Shown: in pieces, positions 36,612 to 49,600 of the stretch | Numbering within the stretch: position 1 is the first letter of the stretch | Layout of the letters: each line of letters starts with the position of its first letter | Assembly: GCA_947650285.1 (NCBI GenBank) | Contig: CANTFL010001198.1 | Span: 434,001 to 498,000, forward strand | Length of the DNA stretch: 64,000 bases | DNA from: Hyaloperonospora brassicae | Lineage: Eukaryota > Oomycota > Peronosporomycetes > Peronosporales > Peronosporaceae | Direction of reading: 5' to 3' | The notes under the pieces: model-generated | The model's input: only the letters and a program-made list of their open reading frames with translations | The model's database searches: none | What the model was told of the DNA's origin: nothing | Program-made: the position numbers and the translations under genes

Positions 36612-38699
36612 GAAGGAAGTGTAACACACGGAAACGGAGCTCCCCCTTAGATAGTCAGTCGCCTCGGGGTCCCAAGGAAGACGTGATTGCTACTTCACAA
36701 CGTATGTTTCTGCGAAAATTGGGTTCATTGCTCAATGCAAACATATAATCTCGCTAGCTACCATATCGATCGCTTGACTAGTGTAGGTCAAAATAAATTG
36801 AGATAACATTTGGATTTTTCTCGCTCTATTTTTCTTCTCTTTCTTAATCTCCGCCATTACGTTCTTTTGTAGCAATATTCTGTAGCCTATCATTACTCTA
36901 TTCCCAATATCGTTTCACATTGGAATATTTCATTGATTCAATATTGTAACTAGTGAATGTTCTTCTTTTCAATTCTTCGAACCCTGCATCTCGCAATAGA
37001 TCTCACTTAAATCTGTGACACAAATAGTTTCACTTCGCCAAAAGTAATTATGATTATACTATCTTTTATTATTAAATACAAATTTTAGCATAGTAAAACT
37101 AAGCGTAATCCTTTTTTTGTAATGAATCGATGACATACCGAATTGCAGCCACCTGGTTCTTACAATAGCGCCATTTTACTTGATGACATTGTCAGATCCC
37201 CTCATTTAATAATCCGGGCCGATCTAAGAAATCTTGTTATATACAAATCTAAACAGCTCCGCCCAATATGAAGACCAATCCAATTAATTCAAGTCTTAAC
37301 GGGATCGGTCGCGACCATTATCTCATCAAGCTTGCATTATTCATGCTCTCAGTGGATTTTATGAGAATCAATTTTTCATTAATATCAGACATCGTCCACT
37401 TGATATCAAAGCTCTTCATCTACCATTTATATCGTTTTTTTTCAAGATTACGTATATCACGCCAGTTTTATACATTGAGACAGAATTGTATAAAACGCTT
37501 TATACTCGCGTGTCGGGAGAACAAGTTTCATTTTCTGCAATTGAGCCGTTATTTTTCTCATTGTACTATCCATATGGTAATATAGTTGAATTAAAAAATG
37601 AGACCGGTCAACGCCACTAGCCGATACACCTTCGCATACTTCCACATCAGCGCAGCTAAGATGATAAATGTTCCTTTATATCACAATTACAGGTACGCGG
37701 TCATGTATAAATTGTTATATTGTAGGTGAAAAAGCGATTATGTCTTTGCTTATTGTAAACGTCAACTTAATCAACTTCCTGGGGATTTGGTAACTAAATC
37801 AGGTCGCACTTTTTCACATTGAGCAACCCGCCCGTCTCACCATATCACCCGTCTTCTGTCTCAAATAACTTGTTTATGTCATCGATAACACATTTCCTGT
37901 CTCACAGGATCTTCAGTATCATTGTACATAAGTCTCATGAACAGGTAAGACCGACCGATCTCGTACAAAAATTTCCTATCGTTGTCGGTTGGCATCGTAG
38001 CGTGGACTGCGGACTTTTTGTTTAAGTAACGGTAAGTATTAAGACTTCTGATAACACTATCAGTGCACACAATGCGCTCGTAAACGACTCAATTGCCATT
38101 GTTTTGGGTGTTTTGGGTGTGTCACCGGATCTTGCATCGAGTCTTGTTGGATCGGACAAAAAGTTAAACGACGGTATTATGAAATATTATGTTAACATAT
38201 AGGAAAGCTTTACCTCAGTCATGACTCCATCAATTTCTCATCCTTTTGTACGAGGCGCCGGAACAAAAGTCCGTCAAAATACGCCAGTCTGTACTATATT
38301 AACGAGATATAGTCCATGCCAGGTTCGCCGATATAAAAAATATCTACCTTGATTAGCAGTTTCTATCGACACAAAAATCGGGCATCAACCCTATTCCAAT
38401 AATCACGAATAAAACAAATCACAAAGTTTTACGATCCTAGTTATGTACAATAGCGCACGTATAGCAGCCTTTATATTTGCCAAAGTTGGTAGCTCAAGTT
38501 ATTGCTGTAAAGCAATATTTGTCATTTTGACATTAAGAACCTAACGCGCCAGCATTATAGAGCAAGAAAAGAATCACCTACTTGTTTTTATCTTTTGCAT
38601 CTTCAAAACCAGAAAAATCGCATAGGTTCCAAGCTCAATAAGTCCGTTCCCTCCTTAAAGTATTCTATATCGTAACACACCGTCTTCAACGAATTTTGT

Positions 38700-38790
38700 A
38701 TTACGAAAAAAGGAAAATAAAGAAATGCTCCATTTAAGCACGAAAACAAAAATGCCCCTAACAATTGGAAAGAACAAAAATGCCCCACAT
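38700..38790. repeat. Short dispersed repeat X, second copy 44590-44676 (direct)
   Basis: Both copies share CATTTAAKCACGAAAAYAA, AATTGGAAARA and AAAATGCYCCAC in the same order and spacing. They lie in direct orientation about 5.9 kb apart. Each copy has an internal repetition of the AAAAATGCCCC-type word. I do not know the parent element. Confidence 0.6.
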
Positions 38791-39061
38791 TCTATTATAC
38801 TCAAGGTAATCAAGACAAAATGATCGAACCACAATGTCGTTTGATTAACTGACAAAAACTTTGACGATTGCGCTTAAGGTATTATCGCACATTTCTATCC
38901 TGAGACATACCTACAGACGAAAACGTCTGCAGGCATTGAAGACATCAAAAAACTTAACAGAAAGAATAGATTCATCAAGATCTATGTATACGACTGAGAG
39001 TTTTACAGTATCTAACCTGAAAAGCAGGAAAGAAAATGCGATCCCAAAAGTAGAACAACAT

Positions 39062-39300
39062 TGATAACAACCGCAGCAACTACGAAAACAGCAGCAGCAA
39101 TATCAGTAGAATCACGAACAAAGAAACAGCATCAGTAACAAAAACCGCAGCACCTACAACAACAACAGCAGAATCAGCAACAGCAAAATAAACGGAAGAA
39201 TAGCAAAAGCAACTACAGCACCTACAGAAACATGCTCAGCAGCAGCAACAGCAGCAGCAACAGCAGCAGTAACATCAACAATAGCAACTGAAACAACATG
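39062..39300. repeat. CAG/CAA-type low-complexity repeat
   Basis: This is about 240 bp of interrupted CAGCAACAG-type trinucleotide sequence, purest at 39238-39270. It directly precedes the MITE-like copy at 39350. The same association, inverted, occurs at 44905-45190. Confidence 0.8.
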
Positions 39301-39349
39301 CTAAAATGATAAAGATTAATATCGACAACATTAGCACCGATTGACTGTG

Positions 39350-39497
39350 TTGACGGCCGCGACCGATGATACAAAGACGCGGTTACACACTTGTATTTCA
39401 CTTCTGCGCATGTAAATAGTAGCTGCAAGTGCAGCACGCCCGCGGCAGAACCCTCTCTGGGCTTCACGATAGATCGATCGTTGGTCACGGCCGTAAA
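39350..39497 (+). mobile_element. MITE-like element, copy 1
   Basis: This 148-bp GC-rich island in AT-rich DNA is bounded by imperfect 15-bp inverted ends TTGACGGCCGCGACC and GGTCACGGCCGTAAA. It contains GCAGCACGCCCGCGGCAGAA. It is the reverse complement of the copy at 44736-44885, with moderate divergence. There is no coding capacity. Confidence 0.6.
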
Positions 39498-40034
39498 TGG
39501 GAAAACAAAAAATGGTTGAGGATGTGTAGTTAACGCGTACCACATTTATTTAGTATAGTAGGACGTGCGGATTTTCGTATATTCGTGATTGAATCAATCA
39601 TTTTTTCTTACTATCTGAAGCTTTAATATTTTCGCGATTAAATAGTGCATTTCGTAGTTTTACTACTAAAAATGTGTTTCTCTTCCGGCTATAGCTTACC
39701 ACATTGCAAAAATTAATTCGAGCGCCACCAAAAATCCCGAGTATTAATACTTTAAGGGTGCCTAGTGTATTGTATTAGCAGCTCTATTGCCTAAACAGCA
39801 TCTCAGTATGTAATGCGCGTAGAGCTACGAGGTACATCACAATTATTTTATAAACATGACGAACAAGCATACATTGAAAGGTAAGTATCGAATAAAGAAT
39901 TAACGAAAACAGGACCCGTTGTTGCGCATACAAATTACGATTGATTCAGGCGATACCAATTACTTCGTATCTACTAGATATGTTATCTAAAACTCCGATT
40001 CCACCCGATGGATGCATGTATTACAACTGCCAGC

Positions 40035-41264
40035 TGTGGTGGAGAGACGATTGCTCGTTTCCTAGGACGATCCCGACTCTCCACTGGCGCCCGGACGACC
40101 GACTAACGGAGAGGGTAGCGCGAATCTGTATTCTGTGCTTTCTTGATCACCTTGTGTATATGTCGATATGGAAGGATGCTCTATTCTTGGTGTACTTATG
40201 TTGAAGCTGACCTGACCTTTGTAGATATAGGGGTTAATTGGGTGGAAATTATTTACCTGGTCAAACGTAGGAGGGGATCGCGTGGAAGTTTTTTTCCCAA
40301 ATGCGTGCATACTTGAGCGCTCTTCCAGAGTCGCCTTTGTCCAAGGGTGATGTTTGATGCTTGACCTTCTGAACAATTGAGCCGTCTCACGATCTTGAAA
40401 TTGAACCTTTAGGTCCCCTATATCCCCTCTCAGTTGAGGGGGAGGGGTGAGAATTGACGTTCCGTTTGGCCCCACAATCCAAGGGCGAAGATTGCAGAGA
40501 TGTGGGTCGCTCTCTGTTCAACGGGAGGCCAAAATATCTGCCCGGGAGAAGTCGACGCGTGTTTTTTATTGCAAATTTAATTCTGTTTAATGTCAACCAA
40601 CCAAATCTCAAACATATGACTATGCCTATCTGTTCGCGAGATCATCTGTTGTGCACCGCCCGTCTATGTCATTCACATCTTGCATCCTGTGGTCCACAGC
40701 AGATACTTGTGTAGCGGATCGCTCGGACGATGGATTGCTCGTGTTGCGGGTCGCTAGGATAGTGGATCGCGTTATGTGGTCGGGACCAATTCTGTGTTCT
40801 CACAATCCAGCGGTAGACACCCAGGATACATCGTGGTGAACCTCTTGCGTCTTTGATCGGGCATTCACGGTCGAATGACTGCCACTTCTGAAACTTTGCA
40901 TATTTGATGATTTGGTTGATCCGCTTCTTCAGCATGCTTCCATATTCACCCATCATCCATTGTTCGTTATCGATTACGTAATCCAGATATTGATCAACTC
41001 TTGAGAAAGCCTATCCTTGTAGCTCGGTGATCCAAATATTTGATCGTGACTGGTCAATCACCGATCCGTGACTATAATCCTTTTTGCCATTTAGGTAGAC
41101 CAGACCATATAACCTCAACAATCGTTTAAATATACTCATGTTGATACCATCACTCGTTCTATCGGGACCATCTCTGAGTGCTCTCCACCAATCAATTGGT
41201 TTTGCACTTAAGGCGGTTCTTACGAACCAAACTTTCCGTCATTCTCCATCCGCACTTCTGCACA
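40035..41264 (-). mobile_element. LTR of family A (probably solo)
   Basis: This 1230-bp LTR begins TGTGGTGGAGAGACGATTGC and ends GCACTTCTGCACA. Its U3 end matches those at 2364 and 16744 (TCCACCAATCAATTGGTTTT, then ACTTAAGGCGG) rather than the G2 LTRs. No element body lies on either side. Flanking 4-mers (CAGC and CTGC) do not match, so the insertion is old or rearranged. Confidence 0.75.
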
Positions 41265-44200
41265 CTGCCCATTCATTGATTCGTCAAGAAAGCAGTCTCT
41301 ATGTAGCTTTTACGTATTAGGAATAAGCTTGGCATCATGTAGACATTAATGTGCCTGCCAATTTGATTTTTTTGCGACCGAAAAAACATTTAAACCAATC
41401 CACGCCACATATTTGACCCTAAACTTAAGCTGATAGAGATGCTTTGTAACGAGCAATAAATTCCTTATCATTTCGCCTATGATTAAGCAGACCAACTAGC
41501 CATCCACCTTAAAAAACTGTGTAGGAGTTGAACTTCATCCAATTCGTCGTAGAAGTAATTTAATCAATTCTCTTGGTCATTTGATCCCCATTCAAAATTC
41601 GCGTCATGTAATGCAATAGCTTCTATAAACGTGCGATTTATGTCCGTGGCCACCAATGCACTGTCGTCACTATTTGTAAGTATAAGACGATTTGGAGCTG
41701 GATGAGAAATGTTAAGATCAGAAGAAGAATTAGCTCTTGTGCAATGTTATCAATTTACAATATTATTAACTTTGACCAGTCATCCTAGGCGGAGCATGAA
41801 ACACTACCAAAACGATGATAATTATGGTTGTGTACAGTCGCTCTCATTTTGCTTACCAGGCTTCAGCTAATTTGCAACCTCTTAGTCAGGATAATTGCTG
41901 ATACGACGGTATACTGTGGGCACTCGTATTCAGCAGAAAATCGTTGTGTATGAATAGATCACGACAATTGAAGATGTTTTTAGTGCATGATATATTTGTG
42001 TTAAAGTTAGCATAGAAGCCGTATCAAGTTAATGTTCAAAAGTACCATCACAAGTATTATTTTCTTTGTCGGTGTCCATCCCCCAATTACCACATTTAAA
42101 GCTTATCAGGTAAAAATTCACCGCGGTATAAATTTTGGAGGAGGTGAATTCGCTATCGGATGACCTATATCCGTAAATTGTATACTAATTTCCATTAAAA
42201 GCAGATACTAGTTTGTTGCACTTTTCTTGATAGACATCGATCATGCTGAAGACCAACTCTATCGCACTTGTATCAGCGAAGTATGTAATTAAGACGTATG
42301 TAACTTCCTTTACTCCCCTAACGCTCTTGACGACTATGTCCAGCGTCCTTCCAGTTGGTGTGACTGTAATTGATGTATATCATCATTTATTATCGGAGAA
42401 AGTGTGTCGACTTAGCTAACATAAAATTCAATCCTCGGGGGTGTTATCCTCTTCCAAAATGGCTTTCAAAAGATTTGAAGAAAGGTTAGAAAATAAAGAT
42501 TAGGCGTTGTGTGTATTTTTGCATATTTTCGCCTGCTCGATTAACTTACGGTTGGTAACTAAAGAAAAATGACGACGACGTACAGCAAAAACAAATATTT
42601 GCGGAAGAGATATAATGCTAATGGGAGCTTGCTGCTCGCATGAAGCTATCAAGATGAAAGATGCTCGACCACATTGAGTTGAATTCAGAATACACAACGA
42701 TGCACGAAACCGCAAAAAGAAAGACATTGATAATGAGGGCGGGCGTAACTTTTGCAAGAAAATTGGTCAGAATATGCGCCATGCGCGACCATTGCAATAA
42801 AAAAACTCGCTTTATCTTATTAATATGTCTTGATGATCAAGAGGAGGATGTGTGACAGCTTCAATGAAACTATATATGATTTTAAAAAAATATGGGCAAA
42901 TATATAGGTACAACGTTGAAATTTAAACCTTGTATTGTCTTAATTCGATGAACGTACAGGTTAAATAAAATTGATCCAGAACATGATGCAAGTGGAATGA
43001 AGTAAGTTTATTCAGTTTTATTTATTCTATCGTAGAATCGAAATATATGTCAAATGAGAAATTGTGTTAGTTATACAGTAAGCAAGGTGTCCATTACTGA
43101 TGAGACAGCGTACTCGACGGTGAAATGACTTATTAAATGATGAGTATAGCATTTTTATTCCTCCCGACCGATCTCACCTACCTCAATTTAATATTTAAAA
43201 AAAATTGGAAATCGGTATTTTGTCCTTCACAGCGTTTGAGACGGATGTGTAAGCCAAGTGGGAACACATCCGGAGTGTATCAACATACACCTATCGATAC
43301 ACCAATACAATGTATTTTGAGATCGAGATGTTAGTTAGTGGAAAGACGGATCATGGCTAGTTAGGTGTAATACGATTAAAATAGAATTAAGGACGTATGA
43401 TACAATCCACACAAAGTTAAGATCGTGATTTTAGTCGTAGAATGTTTGGATTGGTACCGCAAACAAAGTCGCATTGGGCGAAATTGACTGTATAATAATA
43501 CGAATTGACGTAGAAATGGATATATTCATGATGCTCTGATTCAACTCTCAATATCTCATTATGGCAAGATTTAAATTGGATCGAAATGGTGCGATAAACA
43601 AATTAAAATGAAAGTTATGACCCAGTTGTTGGTTTGATTCGTGTTTTACTGATACAAGGTAGCACTTAGGTGGTATAGCATTTCTGGTTAGTAGAAAGTA
43701 GTTCGGAAAAGTTTCATTTTATGCTAGCTATTATTTGGCTCGTTGGTAAATAATCTTGATCTCTTCTTTTAGCCCAAACACATGTTAATCTTCGTCGGTC
43801 AAGAAATATTTTGCGTTCGTTCGACTGGAAGCACACGTGTCCCATGACACAGAAGATCGATATAGGTTTTATGTGTCATGTTCGCGAAGACTGAGTTTAA
43901 TGCCTTTGACCTGTATTGCGCAAGTACTCCTGAGACCCATCTACAATCTGACGTAGAATACAATTAAGTGAATTGTGTAGCAAGGTCATGAGACGAAATA
44001 AATGGTTTCAGATTATAATTTAGTTTAAAACTATGCAAAGAGATTTCGACACAAGTATCGAACTGTTGCCCAGAAATCGCACAGTGATCGGGCCTCGGTG
44101 CCTGATACAGATTAAAATCACCATTTTTATTTCGAGTCGTAGCCAGCCCAATTAAAGGGTATAAAAGATGATGCAATATTTATAACGATGCGCAGATTGA

Positions 44201-44735
44201 AGTATCTTCTCCATGCTTTAGAATTCCAAGCAATGGAATACATCGCCACACAATATAGGTTTTGGAATATCGAATCAAATGAATGTTTATTCGATCAATA
44301 ATAGGGCTTCGCATGTCAACTTGGTCGATCATTCTCGGCAACCTGTAACGATTCGATATTTAAAACTAATCCGTATCATTTATCTGATTGGAAACAATCA
44401 TTTGAAAAGGGATAGGCGGTTTACGATGACTCTGCTTCGTCGATCCATACACACATTACAGCTGTTGTGACATAGCAGCAGTCACTATCTCAAATCTGAG
44501 TATCTTGATTTGGTGGGGGTGGATAAAATCTAAATGACGGAATAGAAATGGGCTCAGAACGAACGGTATCGTAGGAAAGTCACGATAACAAAATGGGGAA
44601 AAAGTGCATCATTTAATCACGAAAATAAGAAAATGCTAGATAATTGGAAAAATAAAAAATGCTCCACGTCCTAAAATACTCCGTTTAGTGTGGTACACAT
44701 ACAATTACAAGTCTCTAATCGTTTTCGTTTACCAT

Positions 44736-44885
44736 TTTACAGCCGTGACCAACCCCAGCCCTGTTCAGGAAGCCGCGGATAGGGTTCTGCCGCGGGTGTG
44801 CTGCGCTTGCAGCCACCAGTTGCGGGCGCAGAAGCGAGGTATGAGTACCTAAACGCGTCCTCGTATCACGGGTCGCGGCCGTAAA
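44736..44885 (-). mobile_element. MITE-like element, copy 2
   Basis: This 150-bp element has ends TTTACAGCCGTGACC and GGTCGCGGCCGTAAA (15-bp inverted repeats with two mismatches). It is an inverted copy of 39350-39497. The adjoining GTTGCTGCTG-type sequence belongs to the same repeat unit as in copy 1. Confidence 0.65.
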
Positions 44886-44904
44886 CACATTTCGTTGGTG
44901 CTTT

Positions 44905-45190
44905 AGTTGTTGACATTCGTGTTATTGCTTTCGTTAATGTTGTTTATGGTGATTAAATAAAGTTGCTGCTGCTTGTGTTGTTGCAGGGTGCTGGGTTGCT
45001 GTTTTTGTTGCTCTATTGATGATACAATTGATGTTGCTGCTTCTGTTTTGTAGGTGCTTCGGTTACTATTAATGTTGATGCTATTGATGATGATGCTACT
45101 GCTATTGCTGCTGTTGTTGTTGTTGTAGATGATGTGGTTTCTGTTGACGTTGCTGTTGTCGATATTTCTGGTGCTGTTGCAGATGCAAGA
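44905..45190. repeat. CTG/TTG-type low-complexity repeat
   Basis: This is an interrupted GTTGCTGCT-type sequence, the reverse complement counterpart of 39062-39300. It adjoins MITE-like copy 2 in the same relative orientation as at copy 1, so the low-complexity tract appears to be part of the repeat unit. Confidence 0.75.
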
Positions 45191-46560
45191 TTCAGTCATT
45201 GCAGTCGATAGGACGCGTGCACGAATGCTCGTATCATGCGCGTGCTGGTGCTCAAGGAACGAAAGTGTAAGTGTGTGTGTAGCAAGAATAAGACGAGTAT
45301 GGAGCTGTTTCTACCGAGCTGCTTTTAAGCCTTGTGACACGGTTTTATATAACGATGAAATATAAACAACTTGCACTCTGATTTGCCAGAACCTACTGTG
45401 AGGGATTTTGTAGGTTTCATAGTGCTCATACCCATTGCGTTGAGAATCACCTCAACGAGATACAGAATTTGTATAGATGTGATGCGTTAGAATTTGAGAA
45501 CATGATAATTTTTTATTTCAATGACCTTATGCATATTTTTTTCGTAATTAAATGGGTCATTTTTTATTTTACCTAACCATATAGAATATATTGTCTTCTT
45601 GACAGCATTTACAATGGCAATTGCGGTACATTCCATGATGCTATTGACCCTTCTTAGTCCTCTGAAAACGACCGGACAGGTTTATCATCTATCCTACGCA
45701 TATTCTGTTCGATCACAGGTCATAATCGAAACCAGTCATGTGCGAAAACAGAATGGTATCCCGCTAGAGAGAATGAGATTCCGTGGCAAATGCAATGACG
45801 TCTATCTTGTGGAGAACTACATCGTTCTAATTTCGCACAAGCAGATCAGCGATCTTAGTGCAGTCGACTGACCTACTGCCGTCTATATCAATACACTTGC
45901 CAACATGACATCGACAATGTCGGCGCAAAAGTGGGAGAAGTTCAAGAAGCCATGCGCCACATCTACAATCGCCTCGATTCTAGCTTGTTGCCGACAACTC
46001 CGAGTTCTTTTCGGTTTATGTTGATGCAGGCAGCACAAGAGTGAGCTTTGGCGCGGAGTGTACGTCCGTGACTGATCTCAAACTGTGTAGTGAGTGCTAC
46101 CAACGGAATCAAACAGATTCAGCTGCTGCAACATCAGATTAGACATTGGGCTAGCAACAATGACATCATGCACGTACGTGATAATGGTGCGATCAGCGTT
46201 GACGCGATGAGGCGCGCAGTAGAGCACAGGACACGTGTATCCAAAAGTCATACTCAAGGAATGTGGGCCGAATTGCCTTCCGTGATGGCGATCATCAGAT
46301 CAAGCTTTGTCTCCAGTGGCTCCACAGCGTATGCAGCGCGATATCGACCGAAACAATGGCATACGTTAACTCTCTAATGCGTGCCATCACTCATTCGTCT
46401 ACCTGTGCAAGTGACGCTCATTGCAAAGTTCCTTACCGCTCCTGCTACAACAATTGGAATTCTCGATGCAGTCATTCTGTTACCAGTGCATGAGTCACTG
46501 GCGCCTTCGCTCCTGCCAAAACCGTCTTTTCGATCGATTTCCGCGTTTTTGTCGGAGTTC

Positions 46561-47085
46561 TGTAGCGGAGCTACACAGCTCCTTAAGTCAGAGGAAGACT
46601 AAACGCTCAATGAGAAACTTTGGTTCAACGAACCCGACTCAAAGAGTCAACATCCCCGAGAGCTAAGGTTTGGTCCTAAGAACGCGACTCAGAGAGTCAA
46701 CAAGCTCAGAGAACTTACAGTCCCTGTTCCAGGGGGACAAAACGATTCGAGAGAATCACAGCACAGAGTGCTCAAGAGCAGCTACCTTTACAGGCGTTGC
46801 TAGCTCTTCCGATCAAGACGCCTCGTAAGGCACGTGTCTTATGTTGATCAAAATGGGAACTGAATTTTATTTCTTCTTTTAATCTAAAAGAACACCGTAG
46901 AAGAAAATAAACAACCTACTCACTTATGTCCTAAATAAACCTATTCAAGATCTCGTAATCAATGGTTGACAGACATCAGTCTTCAACAACTGATACTGTA
47001 TTCTAATATTACTTTAGAGGGGATCACATACCTCGTGTGTACCATACCTATTGTCGACTACCAGTCGACGTGTAACCCCGTTACA
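46561..47085 (-). mobile_element. 3' LTR of C4
   Basis: On the element strand it begins TGTAACGGGGTTACACGTCG and ends CTCCGCTACA. The start resembles the H-family LTR start (TGTAACGGGG). The LTR is itself a string of small perfect hairpins (GGAGCT/AGCTCC, GACTC/GAGTC, GATTC/GAATC, GTCGAC/GTCGAC). The adjoining purine tract GGTGGAAAAGGA (47086-47097, element strand) is the polypurine tract. Confidence 0.9.
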
Positions 47086-47135
47086 TCCTTTTCCACCAGA
47101 CTGACGTTTCCACAAAACGTCAATTAAATTTTTTT

Positions 47136-48497
47136 ATGAAGAGGGCGGTGTGTGTGCTCTTCAACCTTACGGTTGGCAAAACGCAAAACACCACGGCATC
47201 GCCACCCCATGGGTCCTCGACTTTCTCGTCTTACTTCGGCATCGATGTGGAGGTGGATTATGATAGCGATACAGATATCCCTGGTGAAGTGAGGACAATG
47301 TCCGACTCACCAGTGCAAGAGGCAGCGCCTCATATTGCACTAAACCCATTTGCCGAGCGTGGCGAAGACAACGCGCCATCGGCGCCGCATCAAACACTTA
47401 TCGTGGGCGATGCCATCATCACTAATCTGCTTGATGAGCAACAACAGTTGGCTATATAACGAGAGCAGAGCGCTCAGCGCCGTATTGGGCTTGCTGCAAC
47501 CCTTGAAGGTCGTCGTGGCTATCTGTTCACACCACTCAATGTGAAAGAGCATATACGCCAAAAGACAGGTCGTTTTTAGCAACGTAGGCCATTGGCGCTG
47601 AGCCGACATCTTCTGATGAGGTACCAAGTCGACAGGCACTTCGCGAGAGGTACCTGCAACCCCACTTGACGACTCAAAGTTAATACAAATTGCGACTTGA
47701 CACGCAAGCACGGGGTGCACCTGTTCCACCGATAAAGGGTATACCCATCCTTTAATTCGCAGGCGAATCTCAGGAGGAAGAAGACAACGCTTTTTGTTTG
47801 CTGGGTGCATCGGAAACGACACCTCAGCAGCGTGTTAACTCTCAGAGCAAGTGCCGATGTGGAAGATGTTCGTCTACAACGAAAGCTTCGGTATTATAAC
47901 GCCAAACTCAAGGCCAGAGGCCAGTTGCGAACTCGCACACGCTATGTTCCGGCTGTGCCGATTGATGTGGGTGTTGGTCAAGCGGTACCAAACTACCCAC
48001 CTGCCTCCACCACTATTGGTGAGAAGCGCTCTCGGTCGAGGGATGACCCCTGCCACGATGTTCAAAAACATCAACAGCGTAGGGGCAATCCTGCCGCAGG
48101 GGTGTCTCAAACTTCCACGAGTTCTCCGACTCCGGGTGCCCTCGCCACTTCACCAGATACTGGTATTGACCCTGACGATGACGTCGTTTCAGGAGTCGCT
48201 TCACAAAGAACTGGCGGTTCCCATGCTCATCGAGCAACGTCGGAGGTGGTCGGTATACCGAAGGAGGAGCATAAGAAGGTGGTTCTCGAGATGAGTGGTC
48301 TACGTGAGACATTGGGTAAATACCCAGAGTGCGTTTCACGCGATGCGAGCCCGTGCCCAGGCGTTGGAGTGGGGTTAAGCCCGGATGGAGGCTCAGCTTG
48401 ACCTCCAGATACGGATTCAGCAACCGATGGCAATACCAACCTATGCGGCGCAAGCGCCTTCAAGTTCACGTGGGACGGATTTCGATACGGCTTAAGC
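47136..48497 (+). pseudogene. Decayed antisense ORF of C4
   Basis: Plus-strand fragments are opposite the 3' end of pol. The first, 47136-47459, starts 51 bp inside the LTR and contains an acidic DVEVDYDSDTDIPGEV stretch, comparable to [17 protein letters not shown] in the H5 antisense protein. The second, 47805-48401, faces the chromodomain and carries a Ser/Thr/Pro/Asp-rich stretch. A final fragment to 48497 contains RMEAQLDLQIRIQQ. Its phase against the chromodomain frame is the same as in H5 and H1. Homology to the H5 protein is weak and partly imposed by the opposite strand. Confidence 0.5.
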
Positions 48498-48720
48498 AAG
48501 CCAACGTAGAACACGGGGTGTGTGCGCAGTTTGCGCGGAAGGTTGAGCGTATACGCAAGTCCCTTCTTGGCGACGACCTTAAATGGTTCAATGAAGTGCG
48601 GGCGCAACTTTGTCTTTAAGACGGCGGACACTACATTTGTAGGTAGTTTTTTTTAGCATTGAGTAGAACTTGGTCTCCGACCTCATAACGTTCAATACAA
48701 CCTCTGCTTTTAGCATTAGC
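48013..48720 (-). pseudogene. pol: Integrase C-terminus and chromodomain of C4
   Basis: After an in-frame TAA (48721-48723) the frame continues with ERYEVGDQVLLNAKK, then shifts at a run of eight A. The next ORF (48631-48227) has KVVAKKGLAYTLNLPRK and HPVFYVGLLKPY. A further shift leads to the chromodomain: LDEHGNRQFFVKRLLKRRHR, GQYQYLVKWRGHPESENSW (about 48245-48125). Confidence 0.85.
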
Positions 48721-49600
48721 TTAATTCTTCTGCTTGTCTTGGCTATCAGCCAGTGCGTCACGCACATGTCGTAAGACATTCAATCGCGTTCCGAGAAACT
48801 CGCTTACCTGTTTGTAAACAACAGCAGGGCTGATATCAGCAAGCCGATCGGCATCTCCTCCCCCACCAAGCCCTGAACCACGCAGTGGTAGCGTTAACGG
48901 AACGCGAGGGTGTGTGAGACCATTCACATAGAACGGTGTGTAGCCGGTGGAGGCATGCACGGCGTTATTCAACGCAAACTCAACGACAGGGAGCATCGAA
49001 TTCCAACGCTTAGGCGTTTCAGTGCAAATGCTGCGCAAGATGTCACCTACGATGCGTTTAACTCGCTCGGTTTGACAATCAGTCTGCGGATGATCCGCAA
49101 TGGACATGTCTAATCGTGTGCCGAGCACCTTAAAGATGGATTTGCAAAACTTCCCAGTGAAGCGAGGATCTCTATCAAAGACAATTGACAACGGCAAACC
49201 GTGTTGTCGAAACACATAATCGATAAACAGCGTAGCTGTACCTATATTATAAATGGTATCCGGCACCGCCGCTAAATGAGCCATCTTGCTCTTACGGTCA
49301 ACAAGCACCACAATACCCGTATTGTCATACAAATCTTTCGGTAAACCGAACAAGAAATCCATGCTGATGGACCCCCAATACCCCTGGGTTACAGGCAAAC
49401 TAGCCAGCGGCGCGGCCGCGTGAGGTGAGGGTTTCACCCGTTGACACGTTACACACGTACACACATATGTGCTCACCCATTTGTATAGTTTGGGCCACCA
49501 ATAGCATTGGCTAACTGAGCCATAGGTCTTCTCACGACCGAGATGACCACTAAACGCAATACATGTGCCTCATAGAGGATCCGATACTTTAATATCTCAT
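48721..49600 (-). pseudogene. pol: Integrase core of C4
   Basis: The minus-strand ORF 49476-48721 has the zinc-finger end CVTCQRVKPSP and the DDE core: SMDFLFGLPKDLYDN, VLVDRKSKMAHLAAVPDT, RQHGLPLSIVFDRDPRF, then DHPQTDCQTERVKRIV (usual GQTE is CQTE here). EFALNNAVHASTGYTPFYVN and HPRVPLTLPLRG follow. Upstream, 49600-49480 holds the zinc-binding HLGREKTYG region in a shifted frame. The mutated Gly and the frame breaks indicate a dead copy. Confidence 0.88.

Larger units (their letters stand above)
36612..46555. other. AT-rich gene-poor region
   Basis: Apart from the repeats listed separately (38700-38790, 39062-39497, 40035-41264, 44590-45190) I see no supported gene. ORFs are short and rich in Ile, Asn and Lys, as expected by chance in AT-rich DNA. 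A 90-codon ORF at 45599-45871 (plus) has no recognisable domain. Moderately GC-richer DNA resumes at about 45.6 kb. Confidence 0.55.

Noticed and set aside
39238..39275. CRISPR-like or coding polyglutamine repeat
   Set aside because: The CAG/CAA units are directly adjacent and impure, without spacers, and frames are broken. Simple low-complexity repeat.
46090..46560. Host gene interrupted by C4
   Set aside because: More than one frame stays open across the restored AGTTC junction, and none gives a recognisable protein or a consistent exon. No evidence that a gene was hit.
47340..47822. 160-codon minus-strand ORF in C4
   Set aside because: It lies downstream of the chromodomain on the pol strand but has no motif, and the plus strand carries the antisense fragments with an acidic stretch comparable to the H5 protein. 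Probably a shadow or 3' UTR.
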